Origin: an uncultured Bacilli bacterium
GTDB taxonomy: Bacteria; Bacillota_I; Bacilli_A; RF39; UBA660
Length of the DNA: 56,237 nucleotides
NCBI GenBank assembly: GCA_934101645.1
Contig: CAKORX010000007.1
Span: 1-56,237 of the forward strand
Reading direction: 5' to 3'
The notes beneath the pieces are model-generated. The model did not search any database and had not been told where the DNA came from. It worked only from the letters and a program-made list of their open reading frames with translations. Each line of letters begins with the position of its first letter. Positions within the stretch are counted from its first letter, which is position 1. The position numbers were made by a program, and so were the translations under genes. This document shows, piece by piece, positions 7,407 to 16,607 of this stretch.

Positions 7407-8741
7407 ATGGCAAAGGCATTACCTTTTAATAATGAAGCAGAAATGTCCGTATTGGGCGTAGCATTTATTTCAAAAGATGAAGTTGATAAAATCTGTGAAA
7501 GTGTAAATGAAGATATGTTTTTTGATGAAAAAAACAAATGCCTTTTTAATGCAATAAAAAGTTTGCATGACCAAAAAATTCCCATTGATTTAACTACAGT
7601 AAAAAATGAATTAGAAAAAACAAAGAAAATTAATATTGTTAATATAAATCATATAACAGAAGTTATTGATTCTGTCGTAACAAGTGCAAATATTGATTAT
7701 TACATTTCAATGCTTAATGATTATTACACTAGAAGAGAACTAATTAACTCCGCTACAGGGATTGTAGAAAATGCATATAATGAGGAAGATGTTACAAGGC
7801 TTCAAGATTATGCTGAAAAATCCATTTTACTTGCAGTAAGAAATCGTAGTGTTTCAGAGTTAATTCCTATTTCTACAGTATTAAAAAATGCTCATGATAA
7901 ACTTGAGGACCTTGCAAAAAATAAAAAATTAATTACTGGGTTAGAAACAGGATTTTATGATTTTGACAAATTAACAACAGGATTTCAAGGCGGCGAAATG
8001 ATTATTTTAGCAGCCCGTCCAGGTATGGGAAAAACTGCTTTAGCACTAAATATGGCAACTTATGCTGGAAAAACAACAAATAAAGCAGTAGCAATATTTA
8101 ACTTAGAAATGCCTGCGGAAATGCTTGTTAATAGAATGATATCATCAGTTGGAAGAATTGATTCTTATAAATTACAAACAGGAAATATGCATGAAAAAGA
8201 TTGGCAAAGATATAATGAAGCTATGAGCCAACTTGCGGAAACAAATATTTATATTGAAGCTGACGCTGGGACGACAATATCCGAAATAAGGGCAAAATGT
8301 CGTAGACTTGCAAGTAGTGATAAAGGATTAGGATTAGTAATAATCGACTATTTACAGCTTATTAATAGTGGTTCTAAAAAAGTTGAATCAAGACAAGTTG
8401 AGGTATCTGACATATCAAGGTCATTAAAAACAATGGCTCTTGAATTAAATGTTCCAGTAATTGCCCTATCACAGTTATCAAGAACTGCTGAAAAAAGGGA
8501 GAGTAACGTTCCCATGCTTGCAGACTTACGTGAGTCAGGTTCTCTAGAACAAGATGCCGATATGGTACTTTTTATAAATAGAAAAGATTATTATGATAAA
8601 GAGAAAAATCAAAATGAAACTATAGTACCTGCAGAACTTATTATTGCTAAACATCGTAAAGGTAGTTTGGGAACTATAGATTTAAAATTTGAATTAAATA
8701 TTGGATTATTTAAAAGCGTATTAAAAGAACAAGGAGAATAA
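7407..8741 (+). CDS. dnaB: replicative DNA helicase DnaB (DnaC in Bacillus)
   Basis: This is the hexameric helicase that unwinds DNA at the replication fork. The N-terminal domain begins LPFNNEAEMSVLG. The RecA-like motor shows TTGFQGGEMIILAARPGMGKTA (Walker A), FNLEMPAEMLVNRM, VIIDYLQLI (Walker B), and ALSQLSRTAEKR followed by LRESGSLEQDADMV. The length of 444 is normal, with no intein. rplI-dnaB adjacency is widespread in Bacillota. Its stop overlaps the next start by one base (TAATG), indicating coupling. Confidence 0.96.
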   Translation: MAKALPFNNEAEMSVLGVAFISKDEVDKICESVNEDMFFDEKNKCLFNAIKSLHDQKIPIDLTTVKNELEKTKKINIVNINHITEVIDSVVTSANIDYYISMLNDYYTRRELINSATGIVENAYNEEDVTRLQDYAEKSILLAVRNRSVSELIPISTVLKNAHDKLEDLAKNKKLITGLETGFYDFDKLTTGFQGGEMIILAARPGMGKTALALNMATYAGKTTNKAVAIFNLEMPAEMLVNRMISSVGRIDSYKLQTGNMHEKDWQRYNEAMSQLAETNIYIEADAGTTISEIRAKCRRLASSDKGLGLVIIDYLQLINSGSKKVESRQVEVSDISRSLKTMALELNVPVIALSQLSRTAEKRESNVPMLADLRESGSLEQDADMVLFINRKDYYDKEKNQNETIVPAELIIAKHRKGSLGTIDLKFELNIGLFKSVLKEQGE

Positions 8742-10225
8742 TGAAAACTAAAGATTTAATAAAATCAATTATTATTACAGTTTTTATTGGGGTTTTATGT
8801 ATTTTGTCTTTTGTAAAAAAAGATAACAATATGGAAGCTAAAAAAGTATATGAAGTATTTATTGATGGTAAATCCGTGGGATATATTCAAAATGATGATA
8901 AATTATATGAACTTATAAATAATAAACAATTAGAAATCAAAGAAAAATATAATGTCGATAAAGTATATCCACCTGAAAATTTCAAAATTGTAGAAACATC
9001 GTCATATGATATTGTAATATCAACACCAGAACAAATATATAACAAACTTGCAGATATGGGTTCATTTACAATCGAAGGATATTCAATAAATATTAAAGAT
9101 GATAAAAAAAATATAACTATTAATGTATTAGATAGAGATATATTTGATAAAGCAGTACATAATTTCGTTTTAGCATTTATTTCAGAAGAACAATATCAAA
9201 GTTATATAAATAGTACTCAAAAAGAAATTGAAACTACCGGTAAAATAATTGAAAATATGAATTTTGACGAAACTATTAACATTAAGAAAAGTTTTATTAG
9301 CGTTAATGATAAAATTTTTGTAGATGCCACTAGTTTGACTCAATATTTACTTTTTGGTCAGAATAATAAAATTGAAAATTACACAGTTAATTCTGGAGAT
9401 ACAATTGAATCCATTTCTGAAAAAAATAAACTTAATTATAAGGAATTTTTAATTGCAAATCCAAAATATACTTCTAAAGACAGTTTATTAACAATTGGAG
9501 AAAATGTAAACATTACATTAATTAATCCGATTTTAACATTTTCATATAAAGTTAATGAAGTTATGGATAGTGAAATACCTTATGAAAAAATTGTAACTTA
9601 TGATTCTTCGAAAAGCTCTAATTATGAAGAGATTACAACCGCCGGTGTAAAAGGAATAACACGTGTTACTATGAATTATGTAGTAAAAAATGGTGAAACA
9701 CAAGGCGGTGTTGAAAAAACAAAAGAGGTATCTATTGTTGAAAAAGTAGACCAGGTTACCACTAAAGGTGGATATAGAGGCGGTGGATTTACAACTGGAA
9801 GTTATGTAGATACCGGTTCAACATGGCAATGGCCTACAAATTATCCATATGTTATAACAAGTTATTTTGAATGGAGATGGGGAACATTTCATGAAGGAAT
9901 TGATATATCAGGTACAGGATTTAATTCTCCAATATATGCTGCATTAGACGGAACTGTTGTATCAGCACAATGGGAAGGCCTATGCGGAATAGGTGGTGGA
10001 CAATGTATTGTTTTACAACATGATAATGGTTACTATACAATTTATGCCCATTTAGCAGATAATTCATTTAGGGTTAAAGTTGGAGACAAAGTTTCAAGAG
10101 GACAAGTTATTGCTGGTATGGGTAGTACAGGATATTCTACGGGTACACATTTACATTTTGGTTTATGGCTGGGTGTACCATATAGAGGTACTTTAATAAA
10201 TCCATTAAGTTTGTGGCGTTCATGA
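8741..10225 (+). CDS. membrane-anchored M23 peptidase with LysM and G5-like domains
   Basis: This 494-residue cell-wall hydrolase has an N-terminal transmembrane anchor (residues 8-24). It continues with an alpha/beta region, a LysM domain (about 213-260, YTVNSGDTIESISEKN), a G5-like stretch (about 265-340, with IPYEKIVTYD) and a C-terminal M23 domain. Zinc ligands are visible as H384-x3-D388 (HEGID), H437 and H470-L-H472. It should cleave peptide cross-links of peptidoglycan outside the membrane, held on glycan by LysM. Its position between dnaB and walJ matches related Bacillota. It overlaps the next gene by 4 bases (ATGA). Confidence 0.88.
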   Translation: MKTKDLIKSIIITVFIGVLCILSFVKKDNNMEAKKVYEVFIDGKSVGYIQNDDKLYELINNKQLEIKEKYNVDKVYPPENFKIVETSSYDIVISTPEQIYNKLADMGSFTIEGYSINIKDDKKNITINVLDRDIFDKAVHNFVLAFISEEQYQSYINSTQKEIETTGKIIENMNFDETINIKKSFISVNDKIFVDATSLTQYLLFGQNNKIENYTVNSGDTIESISEKNKLNYKEFLIANPKYTSKDSLLTIGENVNITLINPILTFSYKVNEVMDSEIPYEKIVTYDSSKSSNYEEITTAGVKGITRVTMNYVVKNGETQGGVEKTKEVSIVEKVDQVTTKGGYRGGGFTTGSYVDTGSTWQWPTNYPYVITSYFEWRWGTFHEGIDISGTGFNSPIYAALDGTVVSAQWEGLCGIGGGQCIVLQHDNGYYTIYAHLADNSFRVKVGDKVSRGQVIAGMGSTGYSTGTHLHFGLWLGVPYRGTLINPLSLWRS

Positions 10226-10977
10226 AAATATGTACTTTAGCAAGTTCTTCGAGTGGAAACTCTACCTATATTGAAACAAAAAATTATAAAATTTTAATAG
10301 ATATTGGAAGAACTAAAAAATATATTGTTGAAAAACTAAAAGAAATAAATGTTGATTATCATGATATTGATTATGTATTTTTAACTCATACACATGATGA
10401 TCACACTAAAAGTTTGCATACATTTTTTAAAGGCATAAAGGCAACTCTAGTGGTTACTCAAAAAATGTTATTAGAGTTAAATGATATTTCTGATATTGAA
10501 AATATAATTGTTTATGAAGATGACCCACAGATAGTTGGTTTAGATATAAAAACCTTCGTAATGAGTCATGATGTTGCAGATGTAAGAGCATTTTTAATAA
10601 ATGATGGTGACTCATCACTAATTTATATAACTGATACAGGATACATTAATTCCAAATATTTTAAAGAAATGAAAGGTAAAACAGCTTATTATATTGAAAG
10701 CAATCATGATATTGAAATGTTAAGACATGGTCCATATCCAAGATGGCTTCAAGAAAGAGTACTATCTGATGAGGGACACTTATCAAATAAATTTACAGGC
10801 ATTTATTTATCAAAGCTAATTAATGAAAATACTAAGGATATAATTTTACTTCATTTAAGTGACAAAAATAATAATGAAGATGTTGCATTAAATACAATAA
10901 GTGAATATATTGATTTTAATAAAGTTCATATTGAATGTGCTAATAAAAATGATATAGGAAGTGTTATTGAAATATGA
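10222..10977 (+). CDS. walJ: MBL-fold hydrolase WalJ (YycJ)
   Basis: WalJ/YycJ is a metallo-beta-lactamase-fold protein linked in Bacillota to wall metabolism and cell-cycle or DNA-repair coordination. ICTLASSSSGNSTYIE and the metal motif THTHDDHTKSL are diagnostic, with SHDV, DTGY and ESNHD further on. It begins at the ATG overlapping the previous stop; an in-frame GTG at 10213 lies within the M23 gene and has no better RBS. In many relatives walJ sits with the walRK two-component system, which is absent here. It is followed by rlmH, a common pairing. Confidence 0.9.
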   Translation: MKICTLASSSSGNSTYIETKNYKILIDIGRTKKYIVEKLKEINVDYHDIDYVFLTHTHDDHTKSLHTFFKGIKATLVVTQKMLLELNDISDIENIIVYEDDPQIVGLDIKTFVMSHDVADVRAFLINDGDSSLIYITDTGYINSKYFKEMKGKTAYYIESNHDIEMLRHGPYPRWLQERVLSDEGHLSNKFTGIYLSKLINENTKDIILLHLSDKNNNEDVALNTISEYIDFNKVHIECANKNDIGSVIEI

Positions 10978-11414
10978 TTAAATTAATTTGTTTAGGTAAA
11001 TTAAAGGAAAATTATTTAAAAGATGGTGTAATTGATTATTTTAATCGAATTAATAAACATCATAAGTTTCAAATTGTTGAACTAAAAGATAGTGAAGATA
11101 TTTTTGTTGAAGAAAAAGAGATATTAAATGAACTTTATAAGCATAATTCATTCAAAATTTTATTGGATATTAATGCAGAAGAACTAAATAGTGTTGAATT
11201 TTCTAAACTAATTGATAACAAATTAATGACACATGGCAATATTACATTTATTATTGGAAGCAGTAATGGAGTTAGTGATTATATTAAAAGCCTGGTAGAT
11301 TATAAAATAAGCTTTGGTAGAATAACACTTCCTCATGGACTATTTAGATTGGTTTTTTCAGAACAACTTTATAGAGCATTTAAGATATTAAATAATGAAA
11401 AATATCATAAATAA
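10974..11414 (+). CDS. rlmH: 23S rRNA pseudouridine1915 N3-methyltransferase RlmH
   Basis: RlmH is a small SPOUT-family methyltransferase acting on the assembled 70S ribosome at position 1915. MIKLICLGKLKENYLKDGV opens the protein. FIIGSSNGVSD is the SAM-binding knot (usually FVIGGSxG), and RLVFSEQLYRAFKILNNEKYHK is the typical end. At 146 residues it is slightly shorter than the usual 155-159. It overlaps walJ by 4 bases and ends just before a terminator, so it is the last gene of the rplI operon. Confidence 0.94.
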   Translation: MIKLICLGKLKENYLKDGVIDYFNRINKHHKFQIVELKDSEDIFVEEKEILNELYKHNSFKILLDINAEELNSVEFSKLIDNKLMTHGNITFIIGSSNGVSDYIKSLVDYKISFGRITLPHGLFRLVFSEQLYRAFKILNNEKYHK

Positions 11415-11417
11415 AAT

Positions 11418-11445
11418 GGTTAATTTTATATATTAACCTTTTTTT
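11418..11445 (+). terminator. rplI-rlmH operon terminator
   Basis: A 7-bp stem GGTTAAT/ATTAACC starts 4 bases after the rlmH stop and is followed by seven T. Confidence 0.85.
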
Positions 11446-11484
11446 ATGTCTTAAAATATTATAAAATAATTAATAGGTGAAAAT

Positions 11485-12144
11485 ATGATAGGAAATGATT
11501 GGGATGAAAAATTAAAAGTAATTTGGGATAGCCCAGGTTTTAATAATTTTTATAGTAGTGTATTAAAATTATATGATACGAAAGTGATTTTTCCTCCGAA
11601 AGAATGCATATTTAATGCATTAAAGTTTACAAGTTTTGAAAATGTAAAAGTAGTTATTGTAGGTCAAGATCCTTATCATGGAGTAGGAGAAGCTCATGGT
11701 CTTTCGTTCTCTGTTCAAGATAATGTAAAAGTGCCACCATCACTTCAAAATATATATAAAGAACTTTATGATGATCTTGGAGTACCTATTAAAAAAACGG
11801 GTAACTTAACAGGCTGGGCAAAACAAGGTGTTCTACTTTTAAATAGTGTACTAACTGTTGAAAAGGATAAAGCATCTTCACATAAAGGCTTAGGTTGGGA
11901 ATTATTTACTGATTATGTTATTAAAGTATTAAATCTAAAAGAAACACCTGTAGTTTTTATATTATGGGGTAATTTTGCAAGAAGTAAAAAAACATTAATA
12001 ACTAATCCTAATCATTATATTATTGAGTCTCCGCATCCAAGTCCTTTTTCTGCATACAATGGATTTTTTGGCTCAAAACCATTTTCTAAAACAAATGATT
12101 TTTTAATAAAAAATAAATTAACACCAATTGATTGGTCTAAATAA
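11485..12144 (+). CDS. ung: uracil-DNA glycosylase, family 1
   Basis: Ung removes uracil from DNA, starting base-excision repair. The water-activating loop GQDPYHG, the LLNSVLTV strand, WGNFARSKK and the catalytic His/Leu-loop equivalent HPSPFSAYNGFFGSKPFS are all present. The length of 219 is standard. It appears to be a single-gene transcript between the rlmH terminator and a long hairpin shared with the convergent lemA-like gene. Confidence 0.96.
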   Translation: MIGNDWDEKLKVIWDSPGFNNFYSSVLKLYDTKVIFPPKECIFNALKFTSFENVKVVIVGQDPYHGVGEAHGLSFSVQDNVKVPPSLQNIYKELYDDLGVPIKKTGNLTGWAKQGVLLLNSVLTVEKDKASSHKGLGWELFTDYVIKVLNLKETPVVFILWGNFARSKKTLITNPNHYIIESPHPSPFSAYNGFFGSKPFSKTNDFLIKNKLTPIDWSK

Positions 12145-12146
12145 AA

Positions 12147-12218
12147 AAATAACCAAGTTGAACTGAACCTCGTTTCTATTTTGGCCAAGAAACGGGGTTC
12201 ATATCAAGTTGGTTATTT
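12147..12218. terminator. long bidirectional terminator hairpin
   Basis: An interrupted palindrome of about 70 bases fills the space between two convergent genes. AAATAACCAAGTTG (12147-12160) pairs with CAAGTTGGTTATTT (12205-12218), and GAACCTCGTTTCT (12165-12177) pairs with AGAAACGGGGTTC (12188-12200), with one G-U-type mismatch. T runs flank it in both directions. It contains the stop codon of the minus-strand gene. Confidence 0.8.
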
Positions 12219-12713
12219 AAGTTCATATGAAGTCTGAATTTTAATATTATTAATTTTAGCAATAATTTTTAAATATCCTTTTAAAGTTTTACTTAATAAA
12301 TTATTGTTTTGATTATAATATTTTTTATTTGCCATTAAAATTTCATCAATAGCTTCGATTTTATTTAATATTTCAGTTATTTCATCATCATTAAGTTCTT
12401 TATTATCTTCTTTTAACTCAATCATAGTCTTTAAAAAGTTATTTAATTCTATATCAAGTTCATAGTTATTTAACTTTTTATTCTTTAAATTATTAAATTC
12501 TTTTAAATAATCTTTCTTTTTAAGTTTTTTCTTAATTATTGTATATAAATCATTCATTAAATTTTGTTTATCTTTTAAAGATTTGTTTATTACTTCGTTA
12601 GCCGTTTCCATTTTAATTCTTATTATTGAAAGTGTATTATAACCTATAAAATAAACAATGCTTAATGCAAATGTTATACTAATTACTATTAATAATATTA
12701 TTAAAATACTCAT
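12213..12713 (-). CDS. LemA-like membrane protein
   Basis: This protein of 166 residues has one N-terminal transmembrane helix (about 4-28) and a Lys/Glu-rich helical remainder. The layout fits the LemA family: YNTL after the membrane helix, KDKQNLMNDLYTIIKK in the place of the usual L.P.L...V, then IEAIDEILMANKKYYNQNNNLL..LKGYLKIIAKI, which matches the A...YN..V..YN......IA end. LemA proteins are cell-envelope proteins of uncertain role. It is the last gene of murJ-femAB-lemA on the minus strand and ends in the shared hairpin. Confidence 0.6.
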   Translation of the reverse strand: MSILIILLIVISITFALSIVYFIGYNTLSIIRIKMETANEVINKSLKDKQNLMNDLYTIIKKKLKKKDYLKEFNNLKNKKLNNYELDIELNNFLKTMIELKEDNKELNDDEITEILNKIEAIDEILMANKKYYNQNNNLLSKTLKGYLKIIAKINNIKIQTSYELK

Positions 12714-12715
12714 TT

Positions 12716-13948
12716 TTACCTCTTTATTATTCTTTTTAAATTGTTATATAACTTAATTATATAATATTCTTTTGATATTGGCATTTCATATTCACCAATT
12801 AATTTTTCAACATACCCGTTAAATCCTCTTTTGAATTCATATACACCATAATCTTTATTATTTTTATCATTATAGGTAATAATACCATAAAAATTATATT
12901 TTTTAAATCCATTTTTTATAGCATATTTTATCATTTCCCATTGTAATAAAAATTGCGAATTATAATTCATATATTCTTCATCATTTCCACTTGATAAATA
13001 TACAATTTCTGGCTTCATCAATACAAACATGGAAGCAGACATAATAATTTTATCCTTTTGTGACTTTTCCATAATTGAATTTGTGTATTCAATTTTTCTT
13101 TTTATTGATTCGATTTCATTTTGAATATTTTTTCTTTTACCATCATTATATTTTGCGTCACTTAAACTATTTAATTCAGTTTCTTTATTTTTTAAATTAT
13201 TCTTTAGTGAATTTAAGTTTTCTTTTAAATCCAATTCAGTTATCAAAAATTTTACGTAGCCTTTATCATATAGTTTATTATACATTTGTTTATAATAATC
13301 CAAACTTCTTACTTCAAATTCTTTTCTTTTACCAGTTTTTAATAATATGTCATAAAATAAATTTAATTCATCATATTTTAATTCTTTTATTTTAATATTG
13401 TTTTTTTCAACTTTTTTTATGGTTGCTCTAGTATTAGGTTTCATTTCGTTTAAAATTTCTTCTTCGGTTTTATTTTCTAGGTTTAAAGAAAACATTGTAT
13501 CATTTTGTTCACCATGAGAATTCTTTTTAAATCCAATACTTTTTAAAACTTTTACAAAATTAGAATTATCTTCTTTATTTTTTACAGGATTTCCATCTAT
13601 ATCTCTTGTAACATCAATTATATTTGGATCTATTCTTAGTATATATCCATTGTGCTTTTTTATATATGTTTTTAAGTTTTTAAAAAATATTTTACTTGTA
13701 TTTTCATCTTTATAATCTATAAGTGGACCACGCATGACATAGTATTCATATTTATTAAAATGCCTTTTTCTATACAAAAGCATTGCACAAGCAACTACTT
13801 TATTATTTTCTTTTAAACCAACGTATTTAATATTCCATCCTTTATCTTTTCTTAAACTTCCAAGTTCAACGGATGATAAAAAACATCTGTTTTTATAACT
13901 ACTCCAAAATTTTTCGTATTCTTTTTCACTTATTTCTAAAAAATCCAT
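12716..13948 (-). CDS. FemAB/MurM family peptidyltransferase (first copy)
   Basis: FemAB-type enzymes add amino acids from aminoacyl-tRNA to the peptidoglycan stem peptide, building cross-bridges. This 410-residue protein shows the double-GNAT layout: RGPLIDYKD in the first half, a coiled-coil insertion (about residues 230-300, rich in Lys/Glu), and MNYNSQFLLQWEMIKYAIKNGFKKYNFYGI in the second half. The start is one base after the murJ stop, with AGGAGA as RBS. A second paralogue lies at 49595-50833. Which residue each adds is unknown; a MurE without the DAP-type motif would fit a lysine branch point. Confidence 0.85.
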   Translation of the reverse strand: MDFLEISEKEYEKFWSSYKNRCFLSSVELGSLRKDKGWNIKYVGLKENNKVVACAMLLYRKRHFNKYEYYVMRGPLIDYKDENTSKIFFKNLKTYIKKHNGYILRIDPNIIDVTRDIDGNPVKNKEDNSNFVKVLKSIGFKKNSHGEQNDTMFSLNLENKTEEEILNEMKPNTRATIKKVEKNNIKIKELKYDELNLFYDILLKTGKRKEFEVRSLDYYKQMYNKLYDKGYVKFLITELDLKENLNSLKNNLKNKETELNSLSDAKYNDGKRKNIQNEIESIKRKIEYTNSIMEKSQKDKIIMSASMFVLMKPEIVYLSSGNDEEYMNYNSQFLLQWEMIKYAIKNGFKKYNFYGIITYNDKNNKDYGVYEFKRGFNGYVEKLIGEYEMPISKEYYIIKLYNNLKRIIKR

Positions 13949-13949
13949 T

Positions 13950-15539
13950 CTATCTCCTATTTTTTTCTTTTAATAAATTTATAATTATTTCTTTATTAAG
14001 TGCGTAATATACAAAAAGTGTTATTATTCCTATGATTGTCAAATAAATTGTATTTCCTACAAAGTTATTCATAGTAGGCATTATTTTTTTATAAATAATC
14101 CATAAAAGCGTAATAATACCAACTGATAATATACATTTTGGCAAAGTTTTAATTGTTTCGGTATATCTAAATCCTTCTTTTTTATATAAAACATACATAG
14201 GTATTCCTAAAGCGATTATATATCCGATAATAGTTGCGGCGATTGCACCATAATAAGGATAAATACCGATTTTGTTAAATAAATTCATCATTGGTATATC
14301 TAAGATAGCATTAAGAAGTAAGCCACACAAAGATGAAATATAAATTAATTTTGTTTTATATAAGCCTTGAAGTGTTGAACAAGATATTACGTATGCGCTA
14401 TCTAAAACAGCAACCAAAATTAAAAATTTAAATATTATAGGTCCATAGTAACTTTTTCCATAAAAGAGAAACCATATTTCTTTTGAAAAAATACTCATAA
14501 ATATTGTAATTGGTAATATTATAAAAAGTAAAACTTTTAAAGATGTATTAAAATAATGATTTGCTCTTTTCATATCTTTTGAAACGTATGCATTAACAAG
14601 TGAAGGAATTAAACTAATTGTTAGTCCAGTGGCAAAAGACTTTACTACAGTAACAAGTTTATTTCCCCATGTTGTAAATATTGAGGATATTGTTTCAACA
14701 TCATTTGCATTATAGCCAAGTTTGGTAAGCCCTCTTATAATAAGAATCATATCAGTGGTATTATAAATTGAATTTGCTATATTAATTATAATAAACGGAA
14801 TACAATAACCAATTATTTTTTTTATAATATCTTTTTTTTCTTCTTTAGAAAATTCTTTTTTAACATCATTTTTAATAACATTACTTTTTTTAGTTTTTAA
14901 AATTAAATAAATATATGCAAAAATTGCACCAATTGTTGCAGAAAATACAGATATGCCAATTGCGTAAGTAATTCTTATATGTAATACTTTTACACAAATA
15001 TAGCTTCCTAAAAGTATAAACACTATTCTAACAAGTTGTTCGATAACCTGAGATATCGAAGAAACTGTTATGTATTTATGACCTTGTAAATAACCACGAT
15101 ATATTGCAAGAACTGGTACTATTAATAGTGCAAATGATATACACCTTATAACAAAACATACATCATCAATTGTATTTCCTCCAGATAATGAGCCGAGAAT
15201 TAATTTAGCTAAAGGTTTTGCAAAAATAAAACATAATAGAAATGATAAAATTGAAAATACATAAATAAATTTTTTGCTTATTTTATACATTTCATTTTTT
15301 TTATCATATTCTTTTAAAGTTTCGTATTCACTAGTTAATTTACTTATTGCAAGGGGAATTCCCGCAGAGGAAATTATTAAAAATATATTATAAATATTAT
15401 ATGCATATCCGTAAAGTGCACCACCTTGTTCTCCGATTATTTTATAAAATGGAATAACATATAATACACCCATAACTTTTGTTAAAATTATAGCTATGGT
15501 TGCAACTATTGCACCTTCCATAAAACTATTTTTTTTCAT
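13950..15539 (-). CDS. murJ: lipid II flippase-type MOP exporter (MurJ/YtgP/SpoVB family)
   Basis: This is a 529-residue protein with about 14 transmembrane segments of the MOP superfamily. The start SFMEGAIVATIAIILTKVMGVLYVIPFYKIIGEQGGALYGYAYNIY is typical of the YtgP/SpoVB branch, in which YtgP flips lipid II in Bacillus. It heads a minus-strand operon with a FemAB enzyme, which supports a peptidoglycan role. SpoVB-like function in sporulation is the alternative within the same family. A promoter at 15561-15589 precedes it. Confidence 0.85.
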   Translation of the reverse strand: MKKNSFMEGAIVATIAIILTKVMGVLYVIPFYKIIGEQGGALYGYAYNIYNIFLIISSAGIPLAISKLTSEYETLKEYDKKNEMYKISKKFIYVFSILSFLLCFIFAKPLAKLILGSLSGGNTIDDVCFVIRCISFALLIVPVLAIYRGYLQGHKYITVSSISQVIEQLVRIVFILLGSYICVKVLHIRITYAIGISVFSATIGAIFAYIYLILKTKKSNVIKNDVKKEFSKEEKKDIIKKIIGYCIPFIIINIANSIYNTTDMILIIRGLTKLGYNANDVETISSIFTTWGNKLVTVVKSFATGLTISLIPSLVNAYVSKDMKRANHYFNTSLKVLLFIILPITIFMSIFSKEIWFLFYGKSYYGPIIFKFLILVAVLDSAYVISCSTLQGLYKTKLIYISSLCGLLLNAILDIPMMNLFNKIGIYPYYGAIAATIIGYIIALGIPMYVLYKKEGFRYTETIKTLPKCILSVGIITLLWIIYKKIMPTMNNFVGNTIYLTIIGIITLFVYYALNKEIIINLLKEKNRR

Positions 15540-15560
15540 CTGGAATCAACTCCTATTATT

Positions 15561-15589
15561 ATTATAGTTAAAATTTCAATATAAAACAA
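15561..15589 (-). promoter_or_regulatory. promoter of murJ-femAB-lemA
   Basis: On the minus strand TTGTTT, a 17-base spacer and TATAAT lie upstream of the murJ start. It is back to back with the promoter of the MBL-fold gene (TGCTATAAT, 15616-15624). Confidence 0.6.
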
Positions 15590-15646
15590 GAAAATTTAGT
15601 TTTAGGATAGATTTATGCTATAATTATCATAAAGGTAGGAAAATAT

Positions 15647-16147
15647 ATGGAAGTTAAATGCTTAGTTGTTGGAAGTTTTGAAACAAATTGTTACTTAGTA
15701 ATAAAAAATAATGAATGCATTATAATGGATCCTGGAGATAATGCAAAAGAAATAATTAACGAATGTAAAAACTATAATGTATTAGAAATAATTGTTACCC
15801 ATCATCATTTTGACCATATAGGTGCATTAAAAGAACTTGAAAATTATTTTAATTTAAAACATAACACGTTTAAATATAAAAATTTATTTAATTATGACAT
15901 AATAAAAACGCCAGGTCACACTGACGATTCTATATCAATTTATTTTAAATCTGAAAATTTGTTATTTTCTGGAGATTTAGTTTTTAAAAATGGAGTAGGC
16001 AGGTATGATTTTTCTAATTCTAATTACAATGATTTAAAAAAATCTTTAGAATTTTTAAGCAATTTGCCAGAAAAAACAATAATTTATCCAGGACATGGTC
16101 TAGTGACTACTTTAAAAGATGAAAAACCAAATTTCATTTATTATTAA
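15647..16147 (+). CDS. MBL-fold hydrolase, glyoxalase II-like (YqgX type)
   Basis: This metallo-beta-lactamase-fold hydrolase of 166 residues has all metal motifs: THHHFDHIGA, TPGHTDDS, FSGDLVF and YPGHG. MEVKCLVVGSFETNCYLV is the usual beginning of the YqgX/GloB-like group, which hydrolyses thioesters. It is shorter than the usual 205-210 residues, with a reduced segment after the first metal motif. It has an extended -10 promoter and a GTAGG-type RBS. Its stop overlaps by 4 bases the stop of the convergent gerQ. The true substrate is unknown. Confidence 0.85.
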   Translation: MEVKCLVVGSFETNCYLVIKNNECIIMDPGDNAKEIINECKNYNVLEIIVTHHHFDHIGALKELENYFNLKHNTFKYKNLFNYDIIKTPGHTDDSISIYFKSENLLFSGDLVFKNGVGRYDFSNSNYNDLKKSLEFLSNLPEKTIIYPGHGLVTTLKDEKPNFIYY

Positions 16148-16503
16148 TACGTTTTTTCAGAATAAGCATGTAGGTAGTTTATTGGTTCCATAAATTCGAC
16201 ATAATCTAAATATAATATTCTAATTAAATACCACTTTCCTGTAGTAACATCTTTTATAATTAAATGGTCCTTACCGGCTTCTTCGATTAATCCACTAAAT
16301 ACTTTATTTTTCCATTCAGTACTATCTGGAAATGATACATAAGCGTTAACTTTTCTTCCTTTATTAAGCCTTAAAATGTTCTCAATAAAGCTTTGCTCAT
16401 TATAGTCATTTTCTGTATTTATATTTCCTGGTGGAACCTGATAATTATTCGATTGATTTTGATTTGTTGGAAATGTTGGATTTTGATAATAATTTCCGTT
16501 CAT
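16144..16503 (-). CDS. gerQ: spore coat protein GerQ
   Basis: GerQ (YwdL) is a spore coat protein, cross-linked by transglutaminase and needed for normal germination in Bacillus. The 119-residue protein has an Asn/Gln/Pro-rich N-terminus and then the conserved core SFIENILRLNKGRKV, VFSGLIEEAGKDHLIIKD, and TGKWYLIRILYLDYVEF, matching GerQ almost motif for motif. The ATG at 16503 is used because GAGGTG lies 6 bases upstream; an in-frame GTG at 16512 is inside that RBS. It stands alone, convergent with the MBL gene and divergent from yitT. Confidence 0.85.
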   Translation of the reverse strand: MNGNYYQNPTFPTNQNQSNNYQVPPGNINTENDYNEQSFIENILRLNKGRKVNAYVSFPDSTEWKNKVFSGLIEEAGKDHLIIKDVTTGKWYLIRILYLDYVEFMEPINYLHAYSEKTY

Positions 16504-16555
16504 TATTTTCACCTCAATTAAATTTATTCATTAAAAAAATATTTATGCCCATTTA

Positions 16556-16584
16556 TAGACAAAAATAAAAAATTTTAGTAAAAT
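16556..16584 (+). promoter_or_regulatory. promoter of yitT and the ABC operon
   Basis: TAGACA (16556-16561), 17 bases, TAAAAT (16579-16584). The yitT start follows 23 bases later with AAGAAGGGT as RBS. Confidence 0.65.
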
Positions 16585-16607
16585 GTTTATAGTAAGAAGG
16601 GTAATAA

